A DNA stretch of 64,000 nucleotides, taken from NCBI RefSeq assembly GCF_023634065.1, contig NZ_JALKCV010000006.1, positions 124,001 through 188,000 of the forward strand, in the 5' to 3' direction. Both the position numbers and the translations under genes were made by a program. This document shows positions 7,233 through 16,334 of the stretch, piece after piece (position 1 is the first letter of the stretch; each line of letters starts with the position of its first letter). The notes under the pieces were generated by a model. It was not told where the DNA came from. It saw only the letters and a list, made by a program, of their open reading frames with translations, and searched no databases. The DNA comes from Microbulbifer litoralis. Its GTDB lineage: Bacteria; Pseudomonadota; Gammaproteobacteria; Pseudomonadales; Cellvibrionaceae.

Positions 7233-9863
7233 TCAGAACTTGTATTGGGCCCCGACGTAGTACTGTCGACCATAGGTATGGTCCACCACGATACGACCGG
7301 AGCTATCGATCATCTGGCGGTTGGGCTCGTCGGTCAGGTTGATCCCTTCGAGACTCAGCTTCCAGTTGTCGTTCAGGTGATAGCTGGCAACGAAATCGAT
7401 ATTGGAAGTACCTTCGGTGTACTCGATATCGTTGTCGTTACGACCCTGCCCCTGTGCCTTGGTGTTGTAGTCATCCCGTGCGGCATAGGACAGACGCGCG
7501 CTGAAGTCGTCGTCTTCATAGTAAACGGTGGCGTTGTACGAATTTTGGGACTGGTTGTTCAGCGGGCCGTAGTTCGGCTCGTCCTGGGTACCGTGGTTCA
7601 TTTCCGAATCCACGTAGGTGTAGTTCAGGATCAGGCCGTAGTTGTCGAAGAACACCTGCTGGTACTGCAGCTCGAGACCGGAGATCTCACCACCTTCGCC
7701 GTTGAAGTTGCGTTCGATATCCCATTCATCGTTTTCGTCGTAGGTCCCCTCATCGGTCAACGTGGAAGCATCCAGGCCGGTATCGGCCCAGGACTGGTTC
7801 TCAAAGGTATCGGACTTGATGAAGGTCTCCACGTCTTTGTAGAAGTAGGCCGCCGCAAAAACCGCATCCTCGGAGAAATACCACTCGTAAGAGAGGTCGT
7901 AGGCGCGCGCACGGAACGGATCCAGTTTCGGGTTGCCGTATTCGACCACACCGTTGTACTGATCGATCTTGCCGCCGGGGGTCAGATCACCCAGAGCCGG
8001 GCGGGCCATCACGTCGGACACAGACGCGCGCAGGATCATCTCGTCGTTCAGGTCGTAAGCCAGGTTCAGTGACGGCAGGGTATCGGTGTACTCGTTTTCC
8101 ACCTGTACCGGGATCAGCTCACCACCGAGGTCGGTCAAACCACTGGAGACCACTTCGGTTTTGACCTGGCGCACACCGAAGTTACCGCGCACCGGCAAGC
8201 CGGCAATTTCGCTCCAGCCCAACTGCAGGTAGTAACCGGTATCGTCTTCCTGCACGTTGCGGATATCGCTGGCGCGCGGCGCCATGCTGTCGGCCACCGC
8301 ATCGGCGTAGGCATCCAGGGTGGACCCCACATCCGGGGAGAACCAGGTAATACCGTTCATACTGGTTGTGCTGCCCTGCAACTCGGTCGCCGAAATACCG
8401 CTGAACTTCGGTCCCGCGCGGTTTTCCTCCACGTCGAACTCGAAGCTCTTGCTGGAGAAACCACCTTTCAGGGACATGGTGTCGTTCAGGTCGAACTCCA
8501 GGTTGAAGGCAACCGTGTCGAAGGTGTTGTCGACGGTATTCGGACGGTGGCGCAGTTCGACGAAGTCGAAGTTTTCCGGGTTGGAGGTATCGAAGTCGGC
8601 AAAGTCGATGGTGCCGCCGCTGGTAGTGGCGTTGTAGGTGAACTCGTTCTGGACGTTGATCGCATCGACAATCGCCGTGGTCTGCATCGGGTTGCTGAAG
8701 TTGGACTCGGAAGAGCCCCACAGCACATCGCCGCGCAGGCGATCGGTAAACTCGTGTGACGCGCGCAGCGAGAGCTGGTCGAACTTGGTTTCCAGTTCGT
8801 CGTAACGGTGTTCGACACGCAGGTCGTAGTTGTCGACGGTCATGGAGGTGATGGTGTTATTGCTGTCCATCACATAGTCAGTGACATCGTACTCCGGGAA
8901 GTTGCCGCCGTCTTTCAGGCTCACGGATACGAACTCTTCCTCACGGGTCGCGTCGAAGCGCGAGGTCAGGTAGTCCAGCAGGATCTCGGTTTTTTCCGTG
9001 GGGCGGAACTGCAGGGTACCGGTAAAGCCCTGGCGTTCCTGCTCGTGGGTGAACTTGCCGTAGCGCGGGATACGCGGGAAGAAACCTTCGTTCAGCGCTG
9101 CCAGCTCGGCATCGTCAGCACAGGCGGAACAGTTGGCGATCTCCTCTTCCCTGGTCCAGCGCACGGTGGAGAAGCCCTGCTCCAGCACGTTGCGGTCGGA
9201 CTGGGAGTAGGTCGCCAGCCAGCCGAAGGTGCCTTCGTCGTTCTGTCCACCCACCATGAACGAGGTGCGTGGGTCCGCTTCCTCGGAGGCGCTGTTGTAG
9301 CCCATCTGCGCATTGGCGGCGAAGATGAAATCGTCCGCCATATCCAGCGGCCGGCCGGTGTTCAGGTCTACCGTGGCACCCAGGGACCCCTCGTCCAGCT
9401 CGGCGGAGGAGGTCTTGTGCACGGTCAGGTTGGAGAACAGCTCGGAGGCAAAGGTGTTGAAATCGAAGGTGCGGTCGCGGTTGGCGCCACCGGAGGAATC
9501 GGCACCACCGGTGGTGGAGACCGCTTCCAGGCCGTTGATCCGCACGCGGGTAAACTGGGCACCCAGGCCGCGCACGGAAATATTGCGGCCCTCACCGGCG
9601 TCGCGGGTAATGGCCACGCCGGGAATCCGCTGCAGGGACTCCGCCAGGTTCAGGTCGGGGAAATCGGCGATATCTTCCGCCAGGATTGCATCCTTGCTGC
9701 CCACCGAATTGCGTTTCTGGTCGAGCGCTTTGGCGAGGCTGTCGCGATAGCTGGCGGTGACCTCGATTTCCTCGAGGACTGCATCGCTCTCTGTTTGTGC
9801 CAGTGCCGGAACCGCGATGACGGTCATGGCAAGGGCCAGGGGTTTGAGTTCGAATGTCTTCAT
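7233..9863 (-). CDS. TonB-dependent receptor (pectin locus)
   Basis: A full-length outer-membrane receptor of 876 aa. The start at 9863 (MKTFELKPLALAM) has GGAG nine nt upstream; an ATG nine nt earlier abuts that site and is less likely. A Sec signal peptide ends at ALAQ, followed by LEEIEVTASYRDSLAKAL and the plug motifs DLNLAESLQRIPGVAI and ISVRGLGAQFTRVRINGLE. The rest is a beta-barrel ending in the outer-membrane-protein signature QYYVGAQYKF with terminal Phe. It is the large type common in marine carbohydrate degraders. Its leader contains FadR-type operator-like palindromes (9891-9916), suggesting uronate-dependent control. Uptake of oligogalacturonides is inferred from context. Confidence 0.93.
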   Translation of the reverse strand: MKTFELKPLALAMTVIAVPALAQTESDAVLEEIEVTASYRDSLAKALDQKRNSVGSKDAILAEDIADFPDLNLAESLQRIPGVAITRDAGEGRNISVRGLGAQFTRVRINGLEAVSTTGGADSSGGANRDRTFDFNTFASELFSNLTVHKTSSAELDEGSLGATVDLNTGRPLDMADDFIFAANAQMGYNSASEEADPRTSFMVGGQNDEGTFGWLATYSQSDRNVLEQGFSTVRWTREEEIANCSACADDAELAALNEGFFPRIPRYGKFTHEQERQGFTGTLQFRPTEKTEILLDYLTSRFDATREEEFVSVSLKDGGNFPEYDVTDYVMDSNNTITSMTVDNYDLRVEHRYDELETKFDQLSLRASHEFTDRLRGDVLWGSSESNFSNPMQTTAIVDAINVQNEFTYNATTSGGTIDFADFDTSNPENFDFVELRHRPNTVDNTFDTVAFNLEFDLNDTMSLKGGFSSKSFEFDVEENRAGPKFSGISATELQGSTTSMNGITWFSPDVGSTLDAYADAVADSMAPRASDIRNVQEDDTGYYLQLGWSEIAGLPVRGNFGVRQVKTEVVSSGLTDLGGELIPVQVENEYTDTLPSLNLAYDLNDEMILRASVSDVMARPALGDLTPGGKIDQYNGVVEYGNPKLDPFRARAYDLSYEWYFSEDAVFAAAYFYKDVETFIKSDTFENQSWADTGLDASTLTDEGTYDENDEWDIERNFNGEGGEISGLELQYQQVFFDNYGLILNYTYVDSEMNHGTQDEPNYGPLNNQSQNSYNATVYYEDDDFSARLSYAARDDYNTKAQGQGRNDNDIEYTEGTSNIDFVASYHLNDNWKLSLEGINLTDEPNRQMIDSSGRIVVDHTYGRQYYVGAQYKF

Positions 9864-9890
9864 GACTCTCATCTCCGCTTCTCATTTATT

Positions 9891-9916
9891 TTTGGTATAC
9901 CTTTCTGGTAATACCA
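9891..9916. promoter_or_regulatory. Two FadR-subfamily-type palindromes upstream of the receptor
   Basis: TTTGGTATACC (9891-9901) holds the perfect palindrome GGTATACC, as in enterobacterial ExuR/UxuR sites (TTGGTATACCAA). TGGTAATACCA (9906-9916) fits the FadR-subfamily consensus TGGTnnnACCA exactly. They lie 28-53 bp before the receptor start. The adjacent GntR regulator at 11749-12486 is the obvious candidate binder; this is inference. Confidence 0.55.
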
Positions 9917-10061
9917 CTTATTAGTAAAGCGAGCTGATAATGGCACACGGATGACCAACTGACAACATTTTGGGCTGACCAATTCTGGTTAAAGCCGTTT
10001 TCTGCCGCCTGACCGATGAATATAGCGCCAATCATCAGTTGCTACCGGCCTTGCCCGCGGG

Positions 10062-11480
10062 TCAGCCGGGGCGGAAAGCCTCCCCGTTGATACTGACGCG
10101 ACTGACGGTCAGGCCGGTTACCTCCTCGATCACCCCCAGCGAGGCCGCCTGCTGAATGGCGCTGTCGGAGATGTGGAGGCCGCGGATCGGCGCCCGCTCG
10201 AAGCCGCGGATATGGAAGGCGCGCTCGGCCCGGTCGCAGCGCAGGTTGTCGACGAAGATGTTGTAGACCTCCGGGTCGAACTGGCCCCGATCCCCCTCTT
10301 CGTAGAAGAAGTTGATCACGATCACGTCCTGCACCTGGCCGATACTGACGTTGCGCACGTAGATATCGTGAATCTCACCACCGCGCATGGCATTGGTCTT
10401 GATACGCAGGCCGCGCTTCAGGTGGGGGCTGCTCATGACACAGTTTTCCAGGAACACATTGCGCACGCCGCCGGAAATCTCGCTGCCCATCACCAGGCCG
10501 CCGTGACCATCGCGCATCTGGCAGTCCCTGATGACGATATTTTCACTGGGTGCGGCCAGTCGGCGGCCGTCGGCGTTGCGGCCGGACTTGATCGCGATGC
10601 AGTCGTCGCCGTTGTCGAACAGGCACTTCTCGATCAGCACGTTGCGGCAGGACTCGGGGTCGCAGCCGTCGGAGTTGGGACCGTGGCTGCGGGCGGTGAT
10701 ATTGCGCACAGTGACACTTTCGCAGAGCACCGGGTGCACGACCCAGAAGGGGGAGTTCTCCAGGGTCACATCCTCGATCAGCACATTGCGGCACCCGTAG
10801 AACTGCACCAACGGCGGGCGCAGGTAGCTGCCGTCGGCATAGAGGCGCTCGGCCACCGGCACACCCCGCTCCGCATCGGCGAACAACGCCTGCCGGCCGG
10901 GCTGCTGGGTCGGGCTTTCGACGAACTCGCACTTGGCGTTCTCGCCCTTCCAGGGCCACCAGGTGTCGCAGTCGGCGCCGCCGTCGATACGCCCCCTGCC
11001 GGTGAGCGCGATATTTTCGCAGTCGCGCGCGTAGATCAGCGGTGAATACCCCATCAGCTCCACGCCTTCCCAGCGGGTCTTGACAGCTGGCAGGTAGCGC
11101 TCGGGCTCGGGGATGAAATGCAGGCTGGCGCCTTCCTCGAGGTGCAGCTCGGTGTTGGACACCAGATGGATCGGACCGCTGCGGTAGTCGCCCGCCGGAA
11201 CCACGATACGACCGCCACCGACCTTGCCACAGGCGGCCAGGGCAGCGGCAAAGGCCGCACTGTCGTCGGCGACGCCGTCGCCCCTGGCGCCAAATTCGCG
11301 GATATTGAAATCCCGCGCGGGAATGCGCGGCAGTTGAATACTGTCCAGGATTTCCGGTACCCGGCCCCAGGGGCCACTGTAATCCGCCGCCGGCGGGCGG
11401 CTCATGGCCCGCGGCACTACCGGAATCGCGGCCGCAGCCAGCCCGGACGCCAGGAAATTGCGTCTGCTCAGTCTCATCAT
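10062..11480 (-). CDS. GH28 polygalacturonase, Tat-exported
   Basis: A 472-aa glycoside hydrolase family 28 protein with all four active-site motifs: NSD (269-271), GDD (291-293), GHG (325-327) and RIK (359-361). It should hydrolyse alpha-1,4-galacturonan in an inverting, probably exo-acting manner; exo action is a guess from the periplasmic setting. The N-terminus SRRNFLASGLAAAAIPVVPRA is a twin-arginine signal peptide, so the folded enzyme leaves through Tat, unlike its Sec-exported paralogue at 1351-2703. The two share the layout of motifs and the segment YSPLIYA. The upstream region of 268 bp separates it from the GntR gene. Confidence 0.92.
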   Translation of the reverse strand: MMRLSRRNFLASGLAAAAIPVVPRAMSRPPAADYSGPWGRVPEILDSIQLPRIPARDFNIREFGARGDGVADDSAAFAAALAACGKVGGGRIVVPAGDYRSGPIHLVSNTELHLEEGASLHFIPEPERYLPAVKTRWEGVELMGYSPLIYARDCENIALTGRGRIDGGADCDTWWPWKGENAKCEFVESPTQQPGRQALFADAERGVPVAERLYADGSYLRPPLVQFYGCRNVLIEDVTLENSPFWVVHPVLCESVTVRNITARSHGPNSDGCDPESCRNVLIEKCLFDNGDDCIAIKSGRNADGRRLAAPSENIVIRDCQMRDGHGGLVMGSEISGGVRNVFLENCVMSSPHLKRGLRIKTNAMRGGEIHDIYVRNVSIGQVQDVIVINFFYEEGDRGQFDPEVYNIFVDNLRCDRAERAFHIRGFERAPIRGLHISDSAIQQAASLGVIEEVTGLTVSRVSINGEAFRPG

Positions 11481-11748
11481 TTGCCCCCTGGGAATTTATT
11501 CTTTTGCTGCAGAACCCCGCCCCTGCCAAAGCGGCAAGACCAGAGTGGAGGTTTCGCTCAGTCTGTCATACCAATTCTGGGAGGTCAAAGACCGGATCAC
11601 AAAAAAACGGATAGAGGAAAAGCGTCATTGCGGAGCGATCGGGGAGAGCGAGAAGGGCCGAAAGCCGGGAAAATCCGGGGAGGAGTGGATAGGCAAATGG
11701 CCGACAGTGCCGGCCACAAAAAACGGTCTGCTTGTGCCCGCTTCGGCT

Positions 11749-12486
11749 TCAGGGCATCGCGAAGCGTTCGCGGGCGGCGTTGACCTCGCGGCGGGCGGCC
11801 TCCAGAGCCTCCGCCTCGGTTGCATCCAGCAGCTGCTGCACCACCCGCGACAGGTGGTCGCGCATGGCGTTGCGCGCGGCGTCGGCGTCGCGGTTCTTGA
11901 TCGCGTTGAGGATATTCAGGTGCTCCTCGATGCGCGGCTTGGAGCCGGCCTGGCGCACCTTCTCCAGGATGCGCGCGGACACCGTGGAACTGTTGCGCAG
12001 CTGCCACAGGTGTTCACAGACGGAGACCACCGCATCGTTGTGGGTACCGCGGGCGACATGCAGATGGAACTTCTCGTCCGCCACTTCCGCCTTGGCCTCG
12101 GTGGCATTCTCGGCGATCATTTCCTGCAGGATACGCTCCAGCCCGGCGATCTCCTCTTCGGACATCTGCCGCGCGGCCAGGCCCGCGGCCTCCCCCTCGA
12201 ACATGATGCGTGCCTGCAGGATCTCGAAGGGGCCGATATCGGAATCTGCGGCCTTGAAGGAGCCCGCCTCGGCGTCCACCACATAGACCCCGGAGCCGCC
12301 CTTCACTTCCACGCAGCCCGCAAGCTCCAGCGCGATGATCGCCTCGCGCACCGTCGGCCGGCTGACCTCGAAACGCTCGGCCAGCTTGCGCTCCGCCGGC
12401 AGGCGTGTGCCCGGGGGATAATCCCCGGCGGCGATGGCGGCGGCCAGCTGCTCGGCCACCTGTTGGTAGAGTCGCGCACCCTGCAT
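11749..12486 (-). CDS. GntR/FadR-subfamily regulator (UxuR/ExuR-like)
   Basis: A 245-aa transcription factor. Residues 1-75 form the GntR winged helix (YQQVAEQLAAAIAAGDYPPG, LPAERKLAERFEVSRPTVRE) and about 95-225 an all-helical FCD ligand domain with metal-site type histidines (FHLHVARGTHN, EHLNILNAI). FCD regulators of this form sense uronates or their ketoacids in hexuronate loci. It is divergent from uxaA and next to the GH28 gene, so it most likely represses the pectin locus until galacturonate or KDG-type intermediates appear. The ATG at 12486 has GGGAG ten nt upstream. Exact ligand and orthology to UxuR, ExuR or a KdgR substitute cannot be decided here. Confidence 0.88.
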   Translation of the reverse strand: MQGARLYQQVAEQLAAAIAAGDYPPGTRLPAERKLAERFEVSRPTVREAIIALELAGCVEVKGGSGVYVVDAEAGSFKAADSDIGPFEILQARIMFEGEAAGLAARQMSEEEIAGLERILQEMIAENATEAKAEVADEKFHLHVARGTHNDAVVSVCEHLWQLRNSSTVSARILEKVRQAGSKPRIEEHLNILNAIKNRDADAARNAMRDHLSRVVQQLLDATEAEALEAARREVNAARERFAMP

Positions 12487-12812
12487 GAGGTGTGTCTCCC
12501 TTTAGGGTAGTTACGGTGTCGGGCGAGTTTAGCAGATGGGGTTAAACCGCCACAACAGATTATCTGCCACCACAGTCTTACCAAAATCTTGTAAAATCAA
12601 GATTGCGGCCTTACCAATATAGTGCTAGATTGCAACCATTCACAGAGTTAACGGTTTGCCTGGATACCGGGCCGCGAGCTGCTCGCGGCCGGTTGGCGGC
12701 GGGGAACCCGGACACAGGTTTGCGCACCTGCCCCGGGCCCTTCAAGAACAATAAGATTTCCAGCCGCCGGCAGCGCTGTAGATTACCGGCCCGGTACGGA
12801 GTCAGTGCACAG
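12487..12812. promoter_or_regulatory. Divergent control region between the GntR gene and uxaA
   Basis: 326 bp without a gene. It contains two near-identical direct repeats, CTTACCAAAAT (12577-12587) and CTTACCAATAT (12610-12620), spaced 33 bp start to start, about three helical turns. Each carries TTACCA, the half-site of FadR-subfamily operators (TGGTAA on the other strand). I infer an autoregulatory and uxaA-controlling site. No clean -35/-10 pair could be assigned. Confidence 0.45.
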
Positions 12813-14336
12813 ATGGATCTAATTCATATACACGAAAACGACAATGTGGCCCTGTGCCGCGCCAGGCTGCCCGCCGGCAGCCTGGTGAACTGGCGCGGTT
12901 CCATGCTGGAACTGGTGTCGGCAGTACCCGCCATGCACAAGGTGGCGGTGAGCCCGATCGCCGGCGGCGAGCCGGTACTGAAATACGGCCAGGTCATCGG
13001 TTTCGCCGCCCGTGCGATCGCCGCCGGCGAACATGTGCACGAGCACAATATGGTGGCCAGGAGCCATCACGCCGACTACGCCTTCTGCAGCGAGGCCAGC
13101 CCCACCGATTTTGTCAGCGACGGTGAGCGCGCCACCTTCATGGGCTTCCGGCGCCCCAACGGGCGCGCCGGCACGCGCAATTTTCTCGCCGTGGTCTCCA
13201 CCGTCAACTGCTCGGTCACCGTGTCCCGCGCCGTCGCCGCGCACTTCCAGCACAGCGGCAAGCTGCGCGACTATCCCAATATCGATGGCGTCGTGGCCCT
13301 GGGCCACGACAGCGGCTGCGGCATGTCCACTGCCGACGAGGGCTACCGCACGTTGATGCGCACATTGAACGGCTATATCGGCCACCCGAATTTTGCCGGA
13401 GTCCTGATGATCGGCCTCGGCTGCGAGGCGATGCAGGTCAACAGTGTTCTGCGGGAAAACGGCCTGGAGGTCGGCCCGCTGTTCCAGACGCTGACCATCC
13501 AGCAACAGGGCGGCACCCGCGCTGCGGTGGAAGCCGGTATCGAAAAGCTCACCGATATGCTGCCGGCCGCAAACGCCTGCCGGCGCGAACCGGTGCCGGT
13601 ATCGGAACTGACACTGGCGGTGCAGTGCGGCGGCAGCGATGCCTATTCCGGTATCACCGCCAACTCGGCGCTGGGCGCCGCGGCGGACCTGCTGGTGCGC
13701 CACGGCGGTACCGTGATCTATTCGGAAACCCCGGAAATCTATGGCGCCGAGCACCTGCTGACACGCCGCTCGGCGACGCCGGAGATCGCCCGGAAACTGG
13801 TGGACCGGATCCACTGGTGGGAACACTACACCGAGATCAACGGTGTGGCCCTGAACAACAATCCCTCGCCGGGCAACAAGGCCGGCGGCCTGACGACCAT
13901 CGCGGAGAAATCCCTCGGCGCCCAAGCCAAGGGCGGCACCAGCACGCTGCAGGGCGTGTACCTGTACGCGGAGACGGTGCGCACCAAGGGGCTGGTATTC
14001 ATGGACAGTCCCGGCTTCGACCCGGTGTCGGTGACCGGCCAGATCGCCTCCGGCGCCAACGTGGTCTGCTTTACCACCGGTCGCGGCTCCGCGTTCGGCG
14101 CCAAACCGGTGCCCAGTATCAAGCTCGCCAGCAATTCGGAGCTGTACCGGCGCATGAGCGAGGATATGGATATCGACTGCGGCGGTATCCTCGAGGGCGA
14201 ATACACGGTGGCCGAACGCGGCGAGTTCATTTTCCAGCGTATCCTGGCCATCGCCTCCGGCGAGCAAAGTGCCAGCGAAAAACTGGACTACGGCGACAAC
14301 GAGTTCGCACCCTGGCGTATCGGCGCGGTGATCTGA
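12813..14336 (+). CDS. uxaA: Altronate dehydratase UxaA
   Basis: Cytoplasmic D-altronate dehydratase (EC 4.2.1.7), giving KDG plus water in the galacturonate isomerase pathway. The 507-aa product from the ATG at 12813 matches the family; the open frame extends 210 nt further upstream, but that stretch looks non-coding. The N-terminal SAF domain (about 1-95) starts LIHIHENDNVALCRARLPAG. The catalytic UxaA domain opens with FMGFRRPNGRAGTRN and contains GHDSGCGMS and LAVQCGGSDAYSGITANSA. It meets the KduI/KduD branch at KDG. UxaB and UxaC are not in the window. Confidence 0.94.
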   Translation: MDLIHIHENDNVALCRARLPAGSLVNWRGSMLELVSAVPAMHKVAVSPIAGGEPVLKYGQVIGFAARAIAAGEHVHEHNMVARSHHADYAFCSEASPTDFVSDGERATFMGFRRPNGRAGTRNFLAVVSTVNCSVTVSRAVAAHFQHSGKLRDYPNIDGVVALGHDSGCGMSTADEGYRTLMRTLNGYIGHPNFAGVLMIGLGCEAMQVNSVLRENGLEVGPLFQTLTIQQQGGTRAAVEAGIEKLTDMLPAANACRREPVPVSELTLAVQCGGSDAYSGITANSALGAAADLLVRHGGTVIYSETPEIYGAEHLLTRRSATPEIARKLVDRIHWWEHYTEINGVALNNNPSPGNKAGGLTTIAEKSLGAQAKGGTSTLQGVYLYAETVRTKGLVFMDSPGFDPVSVTGQIASGANVVCFTTGRGSAFGAKPVPSIKLASNSELYRRMSEDMDIDCGGILEGEYTVAERGEFIFQRILAIASGEQSASEKLDYGDNEFAPWRIGAVI

Positions 14337-14445
14337 ACGGTAGGAACGACCGTCAGGCACAGGAAAACAAACAGCCGTACGGGACTGGCATAGCGTACCC
14401 GACGCCGGGCGACATATTCACGCGACAGGCAACCGGGTCGGGCAA

Positions 14446-16131
14446 TCAGGAAAACACGGCGCGCTGCCAGAAGGGCACTTTTTTGCGCAGGTGTGCCGGG
14501 GTTTCCTCCGGCGGGACCTTGTAGACAAACCTGCGCCGCGCCCGGTGATACTCCGATTGCGGGTCGAAAAATACGGCCGCCATTTTTTCCAGTTCCCGCT
14601 CGCGGTAGCCCTGCAGCGGGCTGCGCTTTTCATCCGCCTCGCGCATGGCCGCCTTGGCCCTGAGCTGCGCGTCCAGGTCCGCGCTCTGCGCGATGCGCTG
14701 GCAGAAACTGTCCAGTTCGCGCCAGTAGGCCTGCCAGTCCTCGTCGAACACTTCGTCGCCAAACCCGATCTGCAGCGCCTCGCTGGCGAGCAGCGGTAGG
14801 CATTTCCGGGTCAGCGCCGCGGCCGTCTTCTTGCCCAGGCGACGGGGTAGCAGGTAGGTCCAGTATTCGGAGCCGTAGAGCCCCACGGCCCGATAGTGCG
14901 GATTCAGGACCACTCCCTCCCGCAGCAGGATATGGTCGCAAGCCAGCGCCATCATGGCGCCACCGGCGGCGGCATTATTGCGCAGCGCCGCCACGGTAAC
15001 CGTGTCGGTGGTATCGATCAGCGCCGCGACAAAATCGTCGATCGCATTGATGTTTTCCCAGGATTCCCGCCCCGGATCTTCCGCTGCCTCGATCCGGTTC
15101 AGGTCGATTCCGTTGCTCCAGAAATCCTCGCCGCCCATCAGCACGATCACGCGGGCATCGCCGGACTGCAGCTCGCGGTAATGTGCCAGCAGGCGGCGGC
15201 ACTGGTCCGCGTCCATGGCGCCGCCGGCGAAATTGAAATGGAGGTAGGCCACATCCCCGAGCCGCTCGCTGTAGATATCCTCAATCGCAATGGGGATGGC
15301 ATCGAGTGGGTCCGGGGTGCTGTCCAGCAGTGGCAACAACACCTGCGCGGCGGGTAACTTGATTCCGCCTTCCCGCCGGGCCTGCATGATCCAGACAGCA
15401 CCATCAATGGTGGCGCGGCAGATGGCGCCGTTACTGTGGGCGATAAACTCACCGGGTGCGCCGCCCAGGGAATCCTCCCTGCGCACGCCATAGAGGAATA
15501 CCGACTGGCCGCCGACCTCTTCCCGCACACCCGGTGCACTGTCGGCGGCGCGCAGGCGCGAGATGACGGCATCGGTGGTGTGACGCTGCCAGTCGATGGC
15601 CCTGTCCGCCTGGGTCATCGCCGGCAACAGGCGGCCGGGGGCGGCCTGCGGGTCGAGCGGGCGCGGGCGGAAATCCGGGTCCTGCAGTGCGGCAACGGCC
15701 TTTTTGACCAGGTCCGCAGCGGCGGCGGTGACCTCGCGCTGGTAGAGTCCAGTCTTGCTGGCGGCGCGCAGCGGAAATACCGCGGTGCCCCAGATATCCC
15801 CGGCATCCATTTCCCCACAGGCCTGCAGCAGGGTCACCCCCCACTCGATACAGTTGTATTCGATCGCCCAGTCCAGCGACGACGGGCCGCGATCGCCCTC
15901 GATGCCCGGGTGTACGACCAGGCACGGGATTTTTTTCCAGATGGCGGCGGGAATACGCCGGGTCAGGAAAGGACAGACAATCAGGCGCGGGCGAAAATCG
16001 GCGACCGCTTTTTTCATATCCGCCGCACCGGAGACCAGTTGTACCGACACATCGCAGCCGAGCAGCCGCAGCTCGCAGTGAATCCGCTGGCTGAGGCCAT
16101 TGAAGGCATTGCACAACAGCAGAATGCGCAT
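14446..16131 (-). CDS. hypX: HypX/HoxX-type hydrogenase maturation protein (CO-forming)
   Basis: A two-domain cytoplasmic protein of 561 aa. The N-terminal half (about 1-270) resembles formyl-THF-dependent transferases and carries HPGIEGDRGPSSLDWAIEYN. The C-terminal half is a crotonase fold with the HypX hallmarks GGEDFWSNGIDLNRIEAAED, ESWENINAIDD and LNPHYRAVGLYGSEYWTYLL. Known HypX proteins make the CO ligand of [NiFe]-hydrogenase under oxic conditions, via formyl-CoA from formyl-THF. The ATG at 16131 has AAGGAG nine nt upstream. No hydrogenase or other hyp gene is in the 64 kb, so the gene is an orphan here; another CO- or formyl-CoA-producing role is possible. Confidence 0.87.
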   Translation of the reverse strand: MRILLLCNAFNGLSQRIHCELRLLGCDVSVQLVSGAADMKKAVADFRPRLIVCPFLTRRIPAAIWKKIPCLVVHPGIEGDRGPSSLDWAIEYNCIEWGVTLLQACGEMDAGDIWGTAVFPLRAASKTGLYQREVTAAAADLVKKAVAALQDPDFRPRPLDPQAAPGRLLPAMTQADRAIDWQRHTTDAVISRLRAADSAPGVREEVGGQSVFLYGVRREDSLGGAPGEFIAHSNGAICRATIDGAVWIMQARREGGIKLPAAQVLLPLLDSTPDPLDAIPIAIEDIYSERLGDVAYLHFNFAGGAMDADQCRRLLAHYRELQSGDARVIVLMGGEDFWSNGIDLNRIEAAEDPGRESWENINAIDDFVAALIDTTDTVTVAALRNNAAAGGAMMALACDHILLREGVVLNPHYRAVGLYGSEYWTYLLPRRLGKKTAAALTRKCLPLLASEALQIGFGDEVFDEDWQAYWRELDSFCQRIAQSADLDAQLRAKAAMREADEKRSPLQGYRERELEKMAAVFFDPQSEYHRARRRFVYKVPPEETPAHLRKKVPFWQRAVFS

Positions 16132-16267
16132 GAAGTGACACTCCTTGTTACTTTATTGCTTTTTTGACGGTATCTGCGCGCCACCGTTCCGAACCGGTTA
16201 CCTGTCGCGCCGACGGCAGCGGCACGCCCTCGCCGCTGCATTCGCCCTGTATTTTTTACTGCTGTCG

Positions 16268-16311
16268 AAAAAATAAAGCAGGAACTGTGCCCGGTTTTGA
16301 TGCACAGTTCC
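16268..16311 (-). terminator. Rho-independent terminator after the M17 peptidase gene
   Basis: A perfect 10-bp stem, GGAACTGTGC (16281-16290) with GCACAGTTCC (16302-16311), is followed on the minus strand by a T-rich run (TTTATTTTTT). It lies just past the stop at 16335 and separates the peptidase gene from hypX. Confidence 0.88.
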
Positions 16312-16334
16312 AGCGCCAATTACCGAACGGGGAT

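Noticed and set aside
12819-14360. A 513-codon minus-strand open frame opposite uxaA
   Set aside because: Shadow of uxaA; composition is Ala/Gly/His-rich without any motif.
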